A DNA stretch of 64,000 nucleotides, taken from positions 23,082 through 87,081 of the forward strand of contig CAJXTI010000010.1 in assembly GCA_913061185.1 (NCBI GenBank), written 5' to 3'. The position numbers and the translations under genes were made by a program. Under the pieces are notes generated by a model. The model was not told the DNA's origin, did no database searches, and saw nothing but the letters and a program-made list of their open reading frames with translations. The stretch is from an uncultured Oceanobacter sp. (lineage in GTDB: Bacteria > Pseudomonadota > Gammaproteobacteria > Pseudomonadales > Oceanobacteraceae). Below are positions 1 through 8,815 of this stretch, piece by piece (the first letter of the stretch is position 1; the number at the start of each line of letters is the position of its first letter).

Positions 1-189
1 GAAGGTGCTTTCATACGAAACTATTGGCTGCATCAAAGTGGTTCAAACGAACATTGAGTGACTGCAAGCAGCCACCGAGTACTCACAAAATGATCACGAT
101 TACATGACAGCCAGGCACACAAACAGATTTATTGCGGCCGTCATGATGGAGCAACATCGACATGACACTTTAGCAGGTTACGACTACCG

Positions 190-471
190 ATGGCTGACTT
201 CTCTATGGTTAAACGCAGCGCCAAAATCATGCTTGGAATCCTTCTCGTTATCGCTGGTGTTATTGTCACGCCACTACCTATTCCCTTTGGCCTCATCATG
301 ATATTTATCGGTCTGTCGCTGCTGGTCAGCACAGTTCCACGAGTGCGGGAATGGCTACGACGGCAACGGCACCGTTATCAGGAATTTTCCGGCCAGCTTA
401 ATGCCATCAAAGGCAAGCTGCCACGCTTTGCCCGCAAACTGATTGAAGACACGGATCCTGAGCGCCCCTGA
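190..471 (+). CDS. small inner-membrane protein
   Basis: A 93-residue protein with one long hydrophobic stretch (about residues 13-47) broken by a PLPIPFG turn, so probably two closely packed membrane helices, followed by a strongly basic, Arg-rich cytoplasmic tail (about 50-75). It resembles the small PGPGW-type putative transmembrane proteins, but I cannot assign a function. The start at 190 has only a weak upstream purine run; the Met at 208 is an alternative. It is followed 37 bases later by the DnaJ-related gene on the same strand, so the two may share a transcript. Confidence 0.6.
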   Translation: MADFSMVKRSAKIMLGILLVIAGVIVTPLPIPFGLIMIFIGLSLLVSTVPRVREWLRRQRHRYQEFSGQLNAIKGKLPRFARKLIEDTDPERP

Positions 472-508
472 CGCGGCAGCCAGACCACAGCTGTGATATT
501 CTGCCGCC

Positions 509-1117
509 ATGCTGAACCTCAAACGCGAACAGATCAATCCACCTGACGAAAGCCTGGATACCCTGCAGCAGCTGCTCTCCTGTCAACTGCAGGATGGCCA
601 GTGTCATACCGAATACCAGCTGATCCAGTGGCTCAAGCAGCCGGTTCCCGGCGTTTTCCAGCACGACGCCCTGTCCGACTCGCTGACCCTGTTTCGTTGT
701 CACTTTCTGGTGATGCACTGTTTGTATCGACTGCGGCTGGAATGGCTCGCCCAGCAGGCTGGCTGGCTGAGTATCGAACCTCTGGGGGTGCAGTTACTGC
801 CCTGGGATACCCGCCAGGCGAGCGATAACCAGCATGTCTGCGAAGCCGATTCGCTGGCACGCTATTACCTGGATCTGACTCACCTCAGTACCGACCGTGA
901 AACCGTCGACAAGCTCTTGCGTGGCATCTGGCAACAAACCCTGACACCCGACCAGCGCCGCAACGACCTGCGCTTGCTGGAGCTGAAAGAAGGGGCCAAC
1001 GAAGCGGATATTCGACGTCAGTATCGCCGCCTGGCGATGCGTCATCACCCGGATCGTGGCGGTAACGTCAGCCACTTCCAGGCGCTGCTGGCGGCGTATC
1101 AACGCTTGACGCTCTGA
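509..1117 (+). CDS. DnaJ-related protein with C-terminal J domain
   Basis: A 202-residue protein. The first ~145 residues match the DNAJ_related N-terminal region of gammaproteobacteria; the last ~50 are a short J domain with the HPD signature at 180-182, the motif that stimulates DnaK ATP hydrolysis. It lacks the G/F-rich and zinc-finger regions of DnaJ, so it is a specialised DnaK co-chaperone rather than DnaJ itself. The J domain at the C-terminus and the length are normal for this family. The client is unknown. Confidence 0.85.
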   Translation: MLNLKREQINPPDESLDTLQQLLSCQLQDGQCHTEYQLIQWLKQPVPGVFQHDALSDSLTLFRCHFLVMHCLYRLRLEWLAQQAGWLSIEPLGVQLLPWDTRQASDNQHVCEADSLARYYLDLTHLSTDRETVDKLLRGIWQQTLTPDQRRNDLRLLELKEGANEADIRRQYRRLAMRHHPDRGGNVSHFQALLAAYQRLTL

Positions 1118-1169
1118 CGATCCACAAAGTACGACTTATGAGAGTACCAACAATTGTACTAATCGTTTG

Positions 1170-1207
1170 CACTTGAATAACTCACTTGAATAACCACTCG
1201 AATAACA
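1170..1207. repeat. 13-bp tandem repeat, about 3 copies
   Basis: Two near-identical copies of CACTTGAATAAC plus one base, followed by a diverged copy (ACTCGAATAAC), lie in the spacer before the deacetylase gene. There is no protein-coding reading. It is a simple local duplication within the probable promoter region. Confidence 0.6.
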
Positions 1208-1253
1208 ACTTGTTGTCATTCGCTCTCTTTTTCTCCAACACGATGAGCGTTTT

Positions 1254-2285
1254 ATGAAGTATCTCGCCTTACTCGGACTGCTGCTGGCTGCCTCAGCCAG
1301 ATCCGACCTGGTCATTCTGCAATATCACCATGTAGACACGGCAACGCCCGCCACCACCAGTATCAGTCCAGCTGATTTTGAGCGCCACCTGCAGCTGCTG
1401 GCGTCCCTCAACAAGACCATCGTTGATCTGCCGCAAGCGATGGCCGCATTACGCCAGGGCAAGTCGCTACCCGACAACGCCGTCGCCATTACCTTCGACG
1501 ATGCCTATGAATCCATTTATCGCAACGCCTTCCCGAAACTGGCCCGACGCCATTGGCCCTTTACCATTTTTGTTAATCCGGGTGCCGTCGACGCCGAATA
1601 CGATGGCGTCATCCGCTGGCACCAGTTGCGCGAGATGCAACAACAAGGCGCCACCATTGCGAATCACAGCATGGATCATCCGTATCTGATTCAGCGTCCA
1701 AAAAATCTCAGCTTGGACCAATGGCTGACCCAGCAGGTCGAAACCGCCGAACAGCGTATCAAACAGGAAATAGGTCATTCCGACCGCTTGCTGGCTTATC
1801 CCTATGGCGAGTATTCACTGGAGATCACCCGGTGGCTCAAAGCCCATGATTATCTGGCCTTTGGCCAGCATTCCGGGGCGGTCTCTAAGGCATCGCTTTG
1901 GCAGGCGATTCCTCGTTTCCCGGCAGCCGGGGACTACTCCGACCCGGACACCCTGAACGACAAGCTGCGAACCCTGGCCATGCCCGTCAGTGACAGTTCA
2001 CAAGTCGATCCGGCACTGGGCCACGAAAACCCGCCGACACTGGTGTTGACGATCGAGTCAGCGGATATCAAACCCGACAGCTTGCGCTGCTTCGCTGGTG
2101 GCGAAGGGCAGATCAGCCACCAGACCAGCGTGTCGGGCAAGACCATTACCTTGCAAACCCGTGCTCACCATCCAATTATTCAGGGTCGCAGTCGTTACAA
2201 CTGTACTGCGCCAAGCATCAGTAAATCCGGCTATTTTTACTGGTATTCCCAGTTATGGATCAACACGAGCGTGGAAAACCGTTGA
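1254..2285 (+). CDS. secreted polysaccharide deacetylase (NodB/CE4 fold)
   Basis: A 343-residue protein with an N-terminal signal peptide (hydrophobic residues 3-15). The NodB homology region carries the CE4 motifs in order: TFDD at 80-83 (catalytic Asp and metal Asp), the H-x3-H metal pair at H138/H142 in NHSMDH, and YPYGEY at 182-187. It probably removes N-acetyl groups from a cell-surface or wall glycan outside the cytoplasm. A ~100-residue C-terminal extension has no recognised domain. Its 3' end overlaps the convergent metallopeptidase gene by 26 bases. Confidence 0.85.
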   Translation: MKYLALLGLLLAASARSDLVILQYHHVDTATPATTSISPADFERHLQLLASLNKTIVDLPQAMAALRQGKSLPDNAVAITFDDAYESIYRNAFPKLARRHWPFTIFVNPGAVDAEYDGVIRWHQLREMQQQGATIANHSMDHPYLIQRPKNLSLDQWLTQQVETAEQRIKQEIGHSDRLLAYPYGEYSLEITRWLKAHDYLAFGQHSGAVSKASLWQAIPRFPAAGDYSDPDTLNDKLRTLAMPVSDSSQVDPALGHENPPTLVLTIESADIKPDSLRCFAGGEGQISHQTSVSGKTITLQTRAHHPIIQGRSRYNCTAPSISKSGYFYWYSQLWINTSVENR

Positions 2286-2967
2286 GATGAAAACGATCCA
2301 GTTCCCGTTCCCGCAGCTGACAATCTGACAGGTGCAACGCCAACAAACGCCGAAAGCCGGGGCCATGATCAAAATGGCGGATATGGCAAAGTTCATGGAC
2401 TACGACCAGTTCAATCAGGTTTTCTGGCATATGGATCAATGCCAGATTCAAATTGATGTAACCCTTGCGTGACAAGCTGCCCCAGCGAGTACGCATTTTT
2501 TTGACCCGCAGTACCGGTCTGACGACGCCATACTGTTGAAACCGGGGCCACCAGAAATCCAGCAAGGATTCAAATTTGGCTCGGGCCTGTTGCCTGAGCC
2601 ATTGTTCCAGGATAGCTTGGCGTTGTACTTCTGTGACTCTTCTTGGGACTTTTAACAGCTCACCACCGATTTCAGGAAAAACAACGTCATCTTCAACCAG
2701 CGCCAAGGTGTGACCCAGGAATCTCAGCGCGCTTTCGCTGCGACTCTTGTTGGCCTTCCACTCACGACGACGCTGCACCAGCCACTGTTCGTGACTTTCC
2801 AGAAACCGGTTCACCTGAGTCTTGTTGGAGCCCAGCGGAATACGCAGATCGATTTCACCCGCCGGGTTCAGCACCAGTCGCAAACTTTTGCGTTTCATCG
2901 CCTGAATATGGAGAACAACCTCCTCTCCATCCAGCGGGACAAGCAATTGTTGTTTGTAGCCTTTCAT
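2260..2967 (-). CDS. YgjP-like zinc metallopeptidase-family protein
   Basis: A 235-residue protein of the YgjP/DUF45 family (PF01863). The HExxH motif HELCH is at 191-195, and a third zinc ligand, H201, lies in HFDHGPGF, the usual spacing for this family. There is no signal peptide, so it is cytoplasmic; the substrate is unknown. It is divergent from the UPF0149 gene, with only 39 bases between the two start codons, so at least one promoter must lie within the neighbouring coding sequence. Confidence 0.85.
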   Translation of the reverse strand: MKGYKQQLLVPLDGEEVVLHIQAMKRKSLRLVLNPAGEIDLRIPLGSNKTQVNRFLESHEQWLVQRRREWKANKSRSESALRFLGHTLALVEDDVVFPEIGGELLKVPRRVTEVQRQAILEQWLRQQARAKFESLLDFWWPRFQQYGVVRPVLRVKKMRTRWGSLSRKGYINLNLALIHMPENLIELVVVHELCHIRHFDHGPGFRRLLALHLSDCQLRERELDRFHLNGFPRSC

Positions 2968-3006
2968 AAGCCTGCTAGCATTGGCTCCGACTTCAGGAGC
3001 GCCGAA

Positions 3007-3582
3007 ATGAATGATCTAAATGATATCCCAGCCATGACCGAGAACGAACTGGAAACCCTCGGGGTTTTGCTGGAAGACGAAGCGGAACGCCAGGACAGCT
3101 TCGATTTTTTTGCTGTCCACGGTCTGATTACCGCCTTGCTGACAGGTCCAGTCGAGTTCGATATCCAACGGGTATGGGATTGTGCGTTTGACGAAAAACT
3201 GGGCTTCACCAGTGTCGAAAAAGCCACTGTTACCGAGTTACTGGGCAAAATGATTCGTGAAATCCAGGCCTGGCTCGATTCTGGCCAAGATTTCCCCGTG
3301 CCAAGCGAACTGACTCTGGCAGATGAAGAAGACGAACCCCCCATCGAAAGCTGGGCCATCGGCTTTATGACTGGCGTTATGCTGCAAGAGGAAGACTGGT
3401 ACAACCGCGATGAAGAAAATGTCGCCGAAAGTCTGTTCCCAATCATGTATGCATCTGGCCTGTTCGCCGACGAAGAAGAAATGGCCGATATTGATGACGA
3501 CATCGAATTGTCCGATCAGGTCTGTGGTGGTATTCCGGCGGCCGTCATTGACCTCTACCTGTTTTTCCATAGCCAGAGTTAA
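3007..3582 (+). CDS. UPF0149 (YecA/YgfB-like) family protein
   Basis: A 191-residue acidic, mostly helical protein of the UPF0149 family; the SWAIGFMTGV segment is the family hallmark. It lacks the C-terminal SEC-C zinc motif that E. coli YecA carries, so it is closer to YgfB-type proteins. The function is not established. The reading frame is open further upstream, but the start at 3007 has an AGGAG box 7 bases away and gives the normal family length. A strong hairpin terminator follows about 50 bases downstream. Confidence 0.85.
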   Translation: MNDLNDIPAMTENELETLGVLLEDEAERQDSFDFFAVHGLITALLTGPVEFDIQRVWDCAFDEKLGFTSVEKATVTELLGKMIREIQAWLDSGQDFPVPSELTLADEEDEPPIESWAIGFMTGVMLQEEDWYNRDEENVAESLFPIMYASGLFADEEEMADIDDDIELSDQVCGGIPAAVIDLYLFFHSQS

Positions 3583-3634
3583 CGCTACCTCAGCACTGGC
3601 AACAGAACAGTATTAGCTTGCAATAACACAAAAA

Positions 3635-3665
3635 AACCCGGAGCCCTTGCAGGGTTCCGGGTTTT
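3635..3665. terminator. bidirectional rho-independent terminator
   Basis: A 12-bp GC-rich stem (AACCCGGAGCCC paired with GGGTTCCGGGTT) with a short TTGCA loop is flanked by A6 on the left and T5 on the right. It can therefore end both the UPF0149 transcript on the plus strand and the PstS-OmpA transcript on the minus strand. Confidence 0.85.
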
Positions 3666-3694
3666 TCTTCGCCGTTCATAACAGACTGGACAGC

Positions 3695-5059
3695 TCAGGT
3701 ATTATCCCTGACCCACACCTCGACACGACGATTTTTCATTTTCCCTTCCGCCCGGTTTACCGAGGCAACGGGCAGATATTCGCCATATCCCACCGATAAT
3801 TTAGGGTAAATACCGTTTCGCACCAGCTCACGACGTACTGCCATCGCACGTAATTTGGACAACAATTTGGAGCGTTTTTCAGTTCGCTTCTTGTCACCAA
3901 AGCCGATCAATACCACTTCCGCATCGTTACGACCCTGGTTTTGCAGGTAGTCCACCAGGCGCTCAATGTCTTTCATCGCCTTGTTATCCAGCGATGCGCT
4001 GCCTTCACGAAAACGGAAGTTAATGGTCAGACGCTTGGCATCATTGGTGATTTCACGAAAATCCTGGGGTAACTCACCGTAAAACTCAGGTACCACTTCT
4101 TTTAATTCCTGCGAGATAAAACCGGAATCCGCAACCACCTGCTGGCCTTCGTTCTTCTGCACAAAATCCATAAATTCAACCACATACGGATTTTCCGGAG
4201 CATCGTCCGTATACATAAAAAGACGCCGAGCCAGAGCGTAGTCTTCCGTGGCCACGGTCAACTTGTTCGGTTTCAGCGCTTTGGCACTGCCGTCAGAAAC
4301 CGCCAGCAATTTTGATTTCCGTACCGACGATAATCCGACAAAACCGATACCACCTTTATCGGCTGCAACCTCATCAGACAGCACAGCGTTCGATTCAAAG
4401 CGTTTGGCGGATTCAATCAAGGGTTTTTTACCCAGCACCATGCCCTGGAAACTGTCCCAGGTACCAGAGTTCTCGTCACGGGCATAGACATGGATAGCAC
4501 CAGGACGACCGCCGACTTGCGACCAGTCTGAATAGCCGCCGGAGAAAATCTCGGAAATTTCTTCCACACTGAGCTCGCCGACAGGATTAGACGGGTTGAC
4601 AACAATGGCCAGACCGTCAATACCTATGATGTGCTCAGCTGATGGACTGCGCATATCGGCGATGTCTCTCAGCAAATCGGCCTCCTTGCCCTTGATTGGA
4701 CGAGAAGCCGCCGCTATGTCCGCAGCACCATTGGCAATCCCTTTAAAGCCAGTACTGGAACCGTGCGCAGCAATAGCGACTGTCAGGCGGGTACCGGTAT
4801 CGGGCAAGAATCCGCTGACAACCTGCTCATTACTGACAAGCGTACTACGAATCTGGACGTCTTTAGCGCCTTTCTCTTCGAGGTATTTTCTGACCAGATT
4901 AGGACCCAGTTCGGCACCAATGGTGTTGGAACCATGGATAGTAAACAGATGGACTTCGCCATTAGCGGGCAAACCGGTGAAGGGTGGCAAAATCCCTGCG
5001 TTGACAGTTGCAAAACACAGCATGGCAAGCAGAGCCAAACAAGTACGAATTGGTGTCAT
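3695..5059 (-). CDS. PstS-type phosphate-binding protein fused to an OmpA domain
   Basis: A 454-residue periplasmic protein. It has a signal peptide at about 1-22, a PBP-like/PstS domain (about 30-340; HGSNTIG near the N-terminus and ENSGTWDSF further in), then a C-terminal OmpA-like peptidoglycan-binding domain (about 345-454). It probably captures phosphate near the cell wall. The frame opens further upstream with GTG at 5113, but the ATG at 5059 starts a clean signal peptide and lies about 25 bases after the likely transcription start; the GTG would lie upstream of the -10 box. No pstCAB is adjacent, so it must serve a transporter encoded elsewhere or act as a phosphate-limitation surface protein. 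Confidence 0.88.
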   Translation of the reverse strand: MTPIRTCLALLAMLCFATVNAGILPPFTGLPANGEVHLFTIHGSNTIGAELGPNLVRKYLEEKGAKDVQIRSTLVSNEQVVSGFLPDTGTRLTVAIAAHGSSTGFKGIANGAADIAAASRPIKGKEADLLRDIADMRSPSAEHIIGIDGLAIVVNPSNPVGELSVEEISEIFSGGYSDWSQVGGRPGAIHVYARDENSGTWDSFQGMVLGKKPLIESAKRFESNAVLSDEVAADKGGIGFVGLSSVRKSKLLAVSDGSAKALKPNKLTVATEDYALARRLFMYTDDAPENPYVVEFMDFVQKNEGQQVVADSGFISQELKEVVPEFYGELPQDFREITNDAKRLTINFRFREGSASLDNKAMKDIERLVDYLQNQGRNDAEVVLIGFGDKKRTEKRSKLLSKLRAMAVRRELVRNGIYPKLSVGYGEYLPVASVNRAEGKMKNRRVEVWVRDNT

Positions 5060-5090
5060 AATTCTGGCTTCAGGTCGAAAGTTCGGCGCG

Positions 5091-5124
5091 ATTGTATGAA
5101 TATTCAATGACACTTTGGTTACAA
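5091..5124 (-). promoter_or_regulatory. Pho box and -10 element of the PstS-OmpA gene
   Basis: Reading the minus strand, TTGTAACCAAAGTGTCAT (5124 to 5107) matches the Pho box consensus at 13 of 18 positions, with its second half-site GTGTCAT nearly perfect. A TACAAT -10 hexamer follows 10 bases later (5096 to 5091), the spacing expected for PhoB-activated promoters. This predicts induction under phosphate limitation. Confidence 0.65.
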
Positions 5125-5282
5125 GGTTGCCTGATTGACGTTCTGTTTAACGATCCGGCATTTCAGATAAAATCCCTTTCATTTCATAAGGTTAATACAC
5201 CAAGAAGTCGATTTGATGAAAGCCACCGAGACAATATCTTGAGTAGTGCTTCACGATCACCTGCTCATGATCACCTGCCCTC

Positions 5283-5410
5283 GGGGGCGTTCTCAATGAT
5301 TCGATCGGCCTGTTGAGTGGCAACGGCTTTCAGAACAAGGTAAAGGAACGCTATTGCCTGGTGAATTTTTTATCCACAACAGGCTTCGTTTTATCATTGA
5401 GAGCGCCCCT
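5283..5410. repeat. REP-type palindromic element (REPIN-like pair)
   Basis: Two inverted units of about 37 bp face each other. The outer arms are GGGGCGTTCTCAATGAT (5283-5300) and its near-perfect reverse complement (5393-5409). The inner arms are GCCTGTTGAGTGG and its complement TCCACAACAGGC. A further unit of the same family lies at 37567. The element fills most of the 366-base gap between the PstS-OmpA and bolA genes, which otherwise holds only the Pho box. Confidence 0.75.
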
Positions 5411-5425
5411 GGGAGCCTGTCGGGC

Positions 5426-5725
5426 TTAGTGCTGCCCCGCGCATTGCGGTGACTCGGGCACTGTTGACTGCTCTTGCCACTCCTGCGGCGAATACAAATG
5501 CAACGCCAAGGCATGAACCGGCTTTTGCAATACATCCGCCACCAGGCTGTACACCTGCTGATGTCGGGCCACCAGACGCTTGCCGGTAAATGCCTCGGAA
5601 ACCAGGATCAATTTATAGTGCGAGTCCATCGCTGGGCCAGCGTGCATGTGACTCTCATTAATCAGCTCAAGATGAACCGGTGACAACGACGTCATCTGTT
5701 CAGCAATATACTCTTCTGCATTCAT
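5426..5725 (-). CDS. bolA: BolA family protein
   Basis: A 99-residue BolA protein: ESHMHAG near residue 24, then the RHQxVY segment and the conserved LALHLYSPQEW end. BolA proteins work with monothiol glutaredoxins in Fe-S cluster handling and, in some bacteria, in morphology and stress control. A CGGAG box precedes the ATG. It is divergent from the ribbon-helix-helix-like gene at 5824 with about 100 bases between starts. Confidence 0.9.
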   Translation of the reverse strand: MNAEEYIAEQMTSLSPVHLELINESHMHAGPAMDSHYKLILVSEAFTGKRLVARHQQVYSLVADVLQKPVHALALHLYSPQEWQEQSTVPESPQCAGQH

Positions 5726-5823
5726 ACAAACTCCGGTTACTACGCCTGTGATGTATGCGTATAATCCGCCGCCCCGAGCCGTAACTCAAGTCCAATCCTC
5801 CCCAGAGTGACCCGGAGCACTAC

Positions 5824-6405
5824 ATGCAAGATACCGATAGCAACAGTACCCAAAGCCTGATCGACAAATATTATCAGGAAGAGCAGGAACGCCGTCTGCA
5901 AGAAAAAACCCAGGCTGAAATCAGTGTAAAAATAGAACCTGCCGATCTCGCCATGCTGAATATGATTGCGCGCCGATTTAGCAAAAGCCGCGATGAAATC
6001 ACCCGAGATGTCATGTCGACCGCACTGATCGACCTGTTCAGCCGCCTTGAATCCGGCGAGCGCAAGCTGCTGGCACGTGATGCCGATGAAGCCACACGCC
6101 AACTGGCAGAAGAAATTGCGGAAGAAAATGGCGTAACAGATGTCGATATCAGACAGGGCCAATGGACGACGCATGAAAAAAATATCGTCAAACTGGAACG
6201 TAAGCGCGCCAGAGAACAGGAAAAACAGCAAGAATTACTGGCCAGCGCGCAAAAAGTGCTGGATCAAACCGCGACCAGTGCAGTCACCAGCAAAGTGACT
6301 GCCACTACGGATACAGATGCAGCTGATGAATCGGAAGAACTTTCTGCAGAGGGCATGAAGCCCTCCAACGAGGCCGAAGCGACATCGGTGTTTTCAGCAG
6401 GCTAA
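5824..6405 (+). CDS. hypothetical protein with ribbon-helix-helix-like segment
   Basis: A 193-residue, highly charged protein. Residues about 33-72 (SVKIEPADLAML followed by two helices and DLFSRL) look like a ribbon-helix-helix fold, suggesting DNA binding. Residues 75-150 are a Glu/Lys/Gln-rich helix, probably a coiled coil. The last 45 are a disordered Ala/Thr/Glu tail. A GGAG box sits 8 bases before the ATG. I do not recognise the family; a regulator or structural DNA-binding protein is possible, but nothing around it shows a target. Confidence 0.65.
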   Translation: MQDTDSNSTQSLIDKYYQEEQERRLQEKTQAEISVKIEPADLAMLNMIARRFSKSRDEITRDVMSTALIDLFSRLESGERKLLARDADEATRQLAEEIAEENGVTDVDIRQGQWTTHEKNIVKLERKRAREQEKQQELLASAQKVLDQTATSAVTSKVTATTDTDAADESEELSAEGMKPSNEAEATSVFSAG

Positions 6406-6523
6406 ACATGCCCGAGCGATGCTTGTTTGCTCGCGCTCCGGCATGTCGCTTTGTCGCTTTGTCTGATTACCCGGACAAAGCGACGAATTTACTCAGCGTC
6501 GATTCGACTGCCCGAACGAAGGC

Positions 6524-6715
6524 TTACTTGCGCCAAAGACGCAGTTCGCGGAATTCACCGGGTCCGGCTTCCATCCACAGCACTTCAGCCTGATCCGAAA
6601 AAACAAATTTGTTGCCAACCAGGAAACCGGCGCGACGCCGACCGGATACCGTTGCCGAGGCCTGACGGCCCTGACGCTTGGCACTTCGAGCGAAATCTTC
6701 TTGCAAGACATCCAT
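6524..6715 (-). CDS. small hypothetical protein, 63 aa
   Basis: A 63-residue basic protein without cysteines or a membrane segment, rich in Arg in the first half, with a compact WMEAGPGEFRELRLW end. A GGAGA Shine-Dalgarno sequence lies 7 bases before the ATG on the minus strand. The frame sits inside a gap of 480 bases between the plus-strand genes at 5824 and 6886, and its upstream region can serve as a divergent promoter with the GTPase gene. The function is unknown. The plus-strand frame through the same region lacks a good start. Confidence 0.5.
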   Translation of the reverse strand: MDVLQEDFARSAKRQGRQASATVSGRRRAGFLVGNKFVFSDQAEVLWMEAGPGEFRELRLWRK

Positions 6716-6885
6716 ACAATTGTCTCCAACTTGACCAATTCCACAGGAATTTTTCGACCACGGTCAGGTTATCGAGCAAATATGACATTCAAATAACGTC
6801 CAATTGCTCACGGGCGGTTGCTCTCACCGGGCCGATCGATACAATGTGCCGCCCTAATTTATTCAGGTCAACCGGATTACACACA

Positions 6886-7848
6886 ATGGCAGTCCAATGG
6901 TTCCCAGGGCATATGAACAAGGCCCGCAAGAAGATCAGTGAAGCCATGCCGGATATCGATCTGGTGATTGAGGTGATGGATGCGCGCCTGCCGTTTTCCA
7001 GTACCAATCCCATGGTCGATGAACTGCGCCGCAATAAACCCGTGATCAAGCTGCTGAACAAGCAGGATCTGGCCGACCCAAAAATCACCCAGGCCTGGGT
7101 CGAGTATTTCAGCCAGCAAACCAACACCCAGGCATTACCCCTGGTCGCCGAAGACAAATCACAACTGAAACGACTGCTGACCCTGTGCCAGAAGATGGGC
7201 AGCGTTCGTACTGATCGTAAACAGGCCATGCGGCTGATGGTGATGGGCATTCCCAATGTGGGTAAATCAACCCTGATCAATGGTTTGGCTGGACGCTATA
7301 TCGCCCGCACCGGCAATGAGCCAGCGGTGACCAAGTCCAATCAGCTGATCGACCTGAAAAACGGCATGGTGTTATCCGACACGCCGGGGATTCTCTGGCC
7401 CAAGTTTGAAAATGAGCACAGCGGTTATCGCCTGGCCGCCAGTGGCGCCGTCAAGGACACGGCAATCGAGTATCAAGACATCGCCAGCCACACGCTGGCT
7501 TTTTTGCTGGTGCAATACCCTGACCTGCTGATACAGCGCTACAAACTCAAGGAAAAGCCGGCATCGGCGGCAGAGGCACTGGAAAGTATCGGTCGCAAAC
7601 GGGGATGCTTGCGACCAGGCGGGGTCATTGATTTACACAAGGCTGCGGAACTGGTGCTGCACGAGTTGCGCTCTGGCAAACTTGGCCGTATTTCTCTCGA
7701 AACACCGGATATGATTGCCGCAGAGCTGGCCGAGATTGAAGCACGCCAACTTGAAGAGCAAGCCCGATTGGAAGAACAACGACGCTTGTTGGAACAACGC
7801 CATCGGCGACCACGAGAACCCGGCTCTGACGCCTCTGAAAATCCATAA
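6886..7848 (+). CDS. ylqF: ribosome-biogenesis GTPase YlqF/RbgA
   Basis: A 320-residue circularly permuted GTPase. The N-terminus MAVQWFPGHM is the family signature and fixes the start at 6886, although the frame is open back to 6427. The G motifs occur in permuted order: NKQD at 58-61 (G4), GIPNVGKST at 121-129 (G1), DTPG at 165-168 (G3). In Bacillus, RbgA acts in late 50S assembly; the gammaproteobacterial protein is probably similar. The last ~45 residues are a Glu/Arg-rich coiled coil extending beyond the RbgA core. Confidence 0.9.
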   Translation: MAVQWFPGHMNKARKKISEAMPDIDLVIEVMDARLPFSSTNPMVDELRRNKPVIKLLNKQDLADPKITQAWVEYFSQQTNTQALPLVAEDKSQLKRLLTLCQKMGSVRTDRKQAMRLMVMGIPNVGKSTLINGLAGRYIARTGNEPAVTKSNQLIDLKNGMVLSDTPGILWPKFENEHSGYRLAASGAVKDTAIEYQDIASHTLAFLLVQYPDLLIQRYKLKEKPASAAEALESIGRKRGCLRPGGVIDLHKAAELVLHELRSGKLGRISLETPDMIAAELAEIEARQLEEQARLEEQRRLLEQRHRRPREPGSDASENP

Positions 7849-7857
7849 CCCGGCAGA

Positions 7858-7876
7858 CTCTGCCGGGCTGGGGCGT
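7858..7876. terminator. hairpin after ylqF
   Basis: A perfect 8-bp stem CCCGGCAG/CTGCCGGG with a 3-base loop lies 10 bases after the ylqF stop, between convergent genes. It lacks a U-tract, so it may be a 3'-end stabiliser rather than a true terminator. Confidence 0.45.
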
Positions 7877-7925
7877 CATTGTTGGTTACTGTTCTTGGCT
7901 AACACGCTTGGCTAAAAACGGTTGG

Positions 7926-8783
7926 TTAAAAACGGTTGAGCGGTAACTTGAGATAAGCGACCCCGTTATCCTCGGCTTCAGGCAACGCCCCGGCGCGGAT
8001 ATTGACCTGCAACGAAGGCAGGATCAATCGAGGCATCTCCAGACCGCGATCTCTCTCGGTGCGCAAGGCAACAAACTCTTCCCGGCTAATACTGTCCCGA
8101 ACGTGGATATTCTGATGCCGCTGCTCGGCAACCGTCACCGAACTGATCAATTCCCGCCCGTCTGGTGGATAATCGTGACACAAATAAAGCCGCGCCTCGT
8201 CGCCCAGTGCAAACAGTTTCTGTATTGAGTCATAGAGGGTATTGGCATCGCCACCGGGAAAGTCACATCGCGCAGTACCAGTATCCGGCGCAAACAAAGT
8301 GTCGCCAATAAACGCCAACTGATCATCCACCACATAACTGACACACGCCGGGGTATGACCAGGGGTAGCCAAAACCCGAATCTGATGATTGCCCAGGATC
8401 AGGCTGTCGCCTTCTGCGACCAGCACATCAAACTGATGGCCGTCTGCGACAAACGATTGCGGCTCATTAAACACTTCCCTGAAAATCCCCTGCACTTTCT
8501 TGATCGGTTGCCCAATCACAATATCCGCGCCGAACTTGCGGCGCAGATAGTCAGCCGCTGTCAGGTGGTCAGCGTGCGCATGGGTTTCCAGCACATAAAC
8601 CAGACGGCTGTCTTGCTGCGCCAATTGCCCAAGAATAGCGTCAATGAACCCGGTGCTGGTGCGCCCGGATTTCTGATCAAAATCCAGCACCGGATCGACA
8701 ATCAGCGACAGGTGATGCTCTGTGTCTTCCAGCCAATGGGTGTAAGTGGATGTATCCTGATGATAAAAACTCTGGATTCGCAT
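7926..8783 (-). CDS. MBL-fold hydrolase, persulfide dioxygenase-like
   Basis: A 285-residue metallo-beta-lactamase-fold enzyme. It carries HAHADH at 68-73, a PGHTP loop, an IGDTLF metal Asp and an LCHDYPP His, in the order seen in ETHE1/Blh-type proteins that oxidise glutathione persulfide. It is divergent from a BigR-like ArsR repressor followed by a SulP transporter, the classic arrangement of sulfide-responsive blh/bigR loci. No rhodanese or sulfide:quinone reductase gene is present here. The A/T-rich palindrome between the two start codons is the probable operator. A glyoxalase-II-like role cannot be excluded from sequence alone. Confidence 0.8.
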   Translation of the reverse strand: MRIQSFYHQDTSTYTHWLEDTEHHLSLIVDPVLDFDQKSGRTSTGFIDAILGQLAQQDSRLVYVLETHAHADHLTAADYLRRKFGADIVIGQPIKKVQGIFREVFNEPQSFVADGHQFDVLVAEGDSLILGNHQIRVLATPGHTPACVSYVVDDQLAFIGDTLFAPDTGTARCDFPGGDANTLYDSIQKLFALGDEARLYLCHDYPPDGRELISSVTVAEQRHQNIHVRDSISREEFVALRTERDRGLEMPRLILPSLQVNIRAGALPEAEDNGVAYLKLPLNRF

Positions 8784-8815
8784 GTCAGCCTCCGTATTCT
8801 TGAACTCAAAAACAA

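Noticed and set aside
1..189. gene or RNA at the left edge
   Set aside because: Short frames only; the GGCTGC/GCAGCC inverted repeat is too loose to call a terminator or RNA.
6427..6885. N-terminal extension of the ylqF frame
   Set aside because: The extension is not protein-like, and MAVQWFPGHM at 6886 is the family N-terminus.
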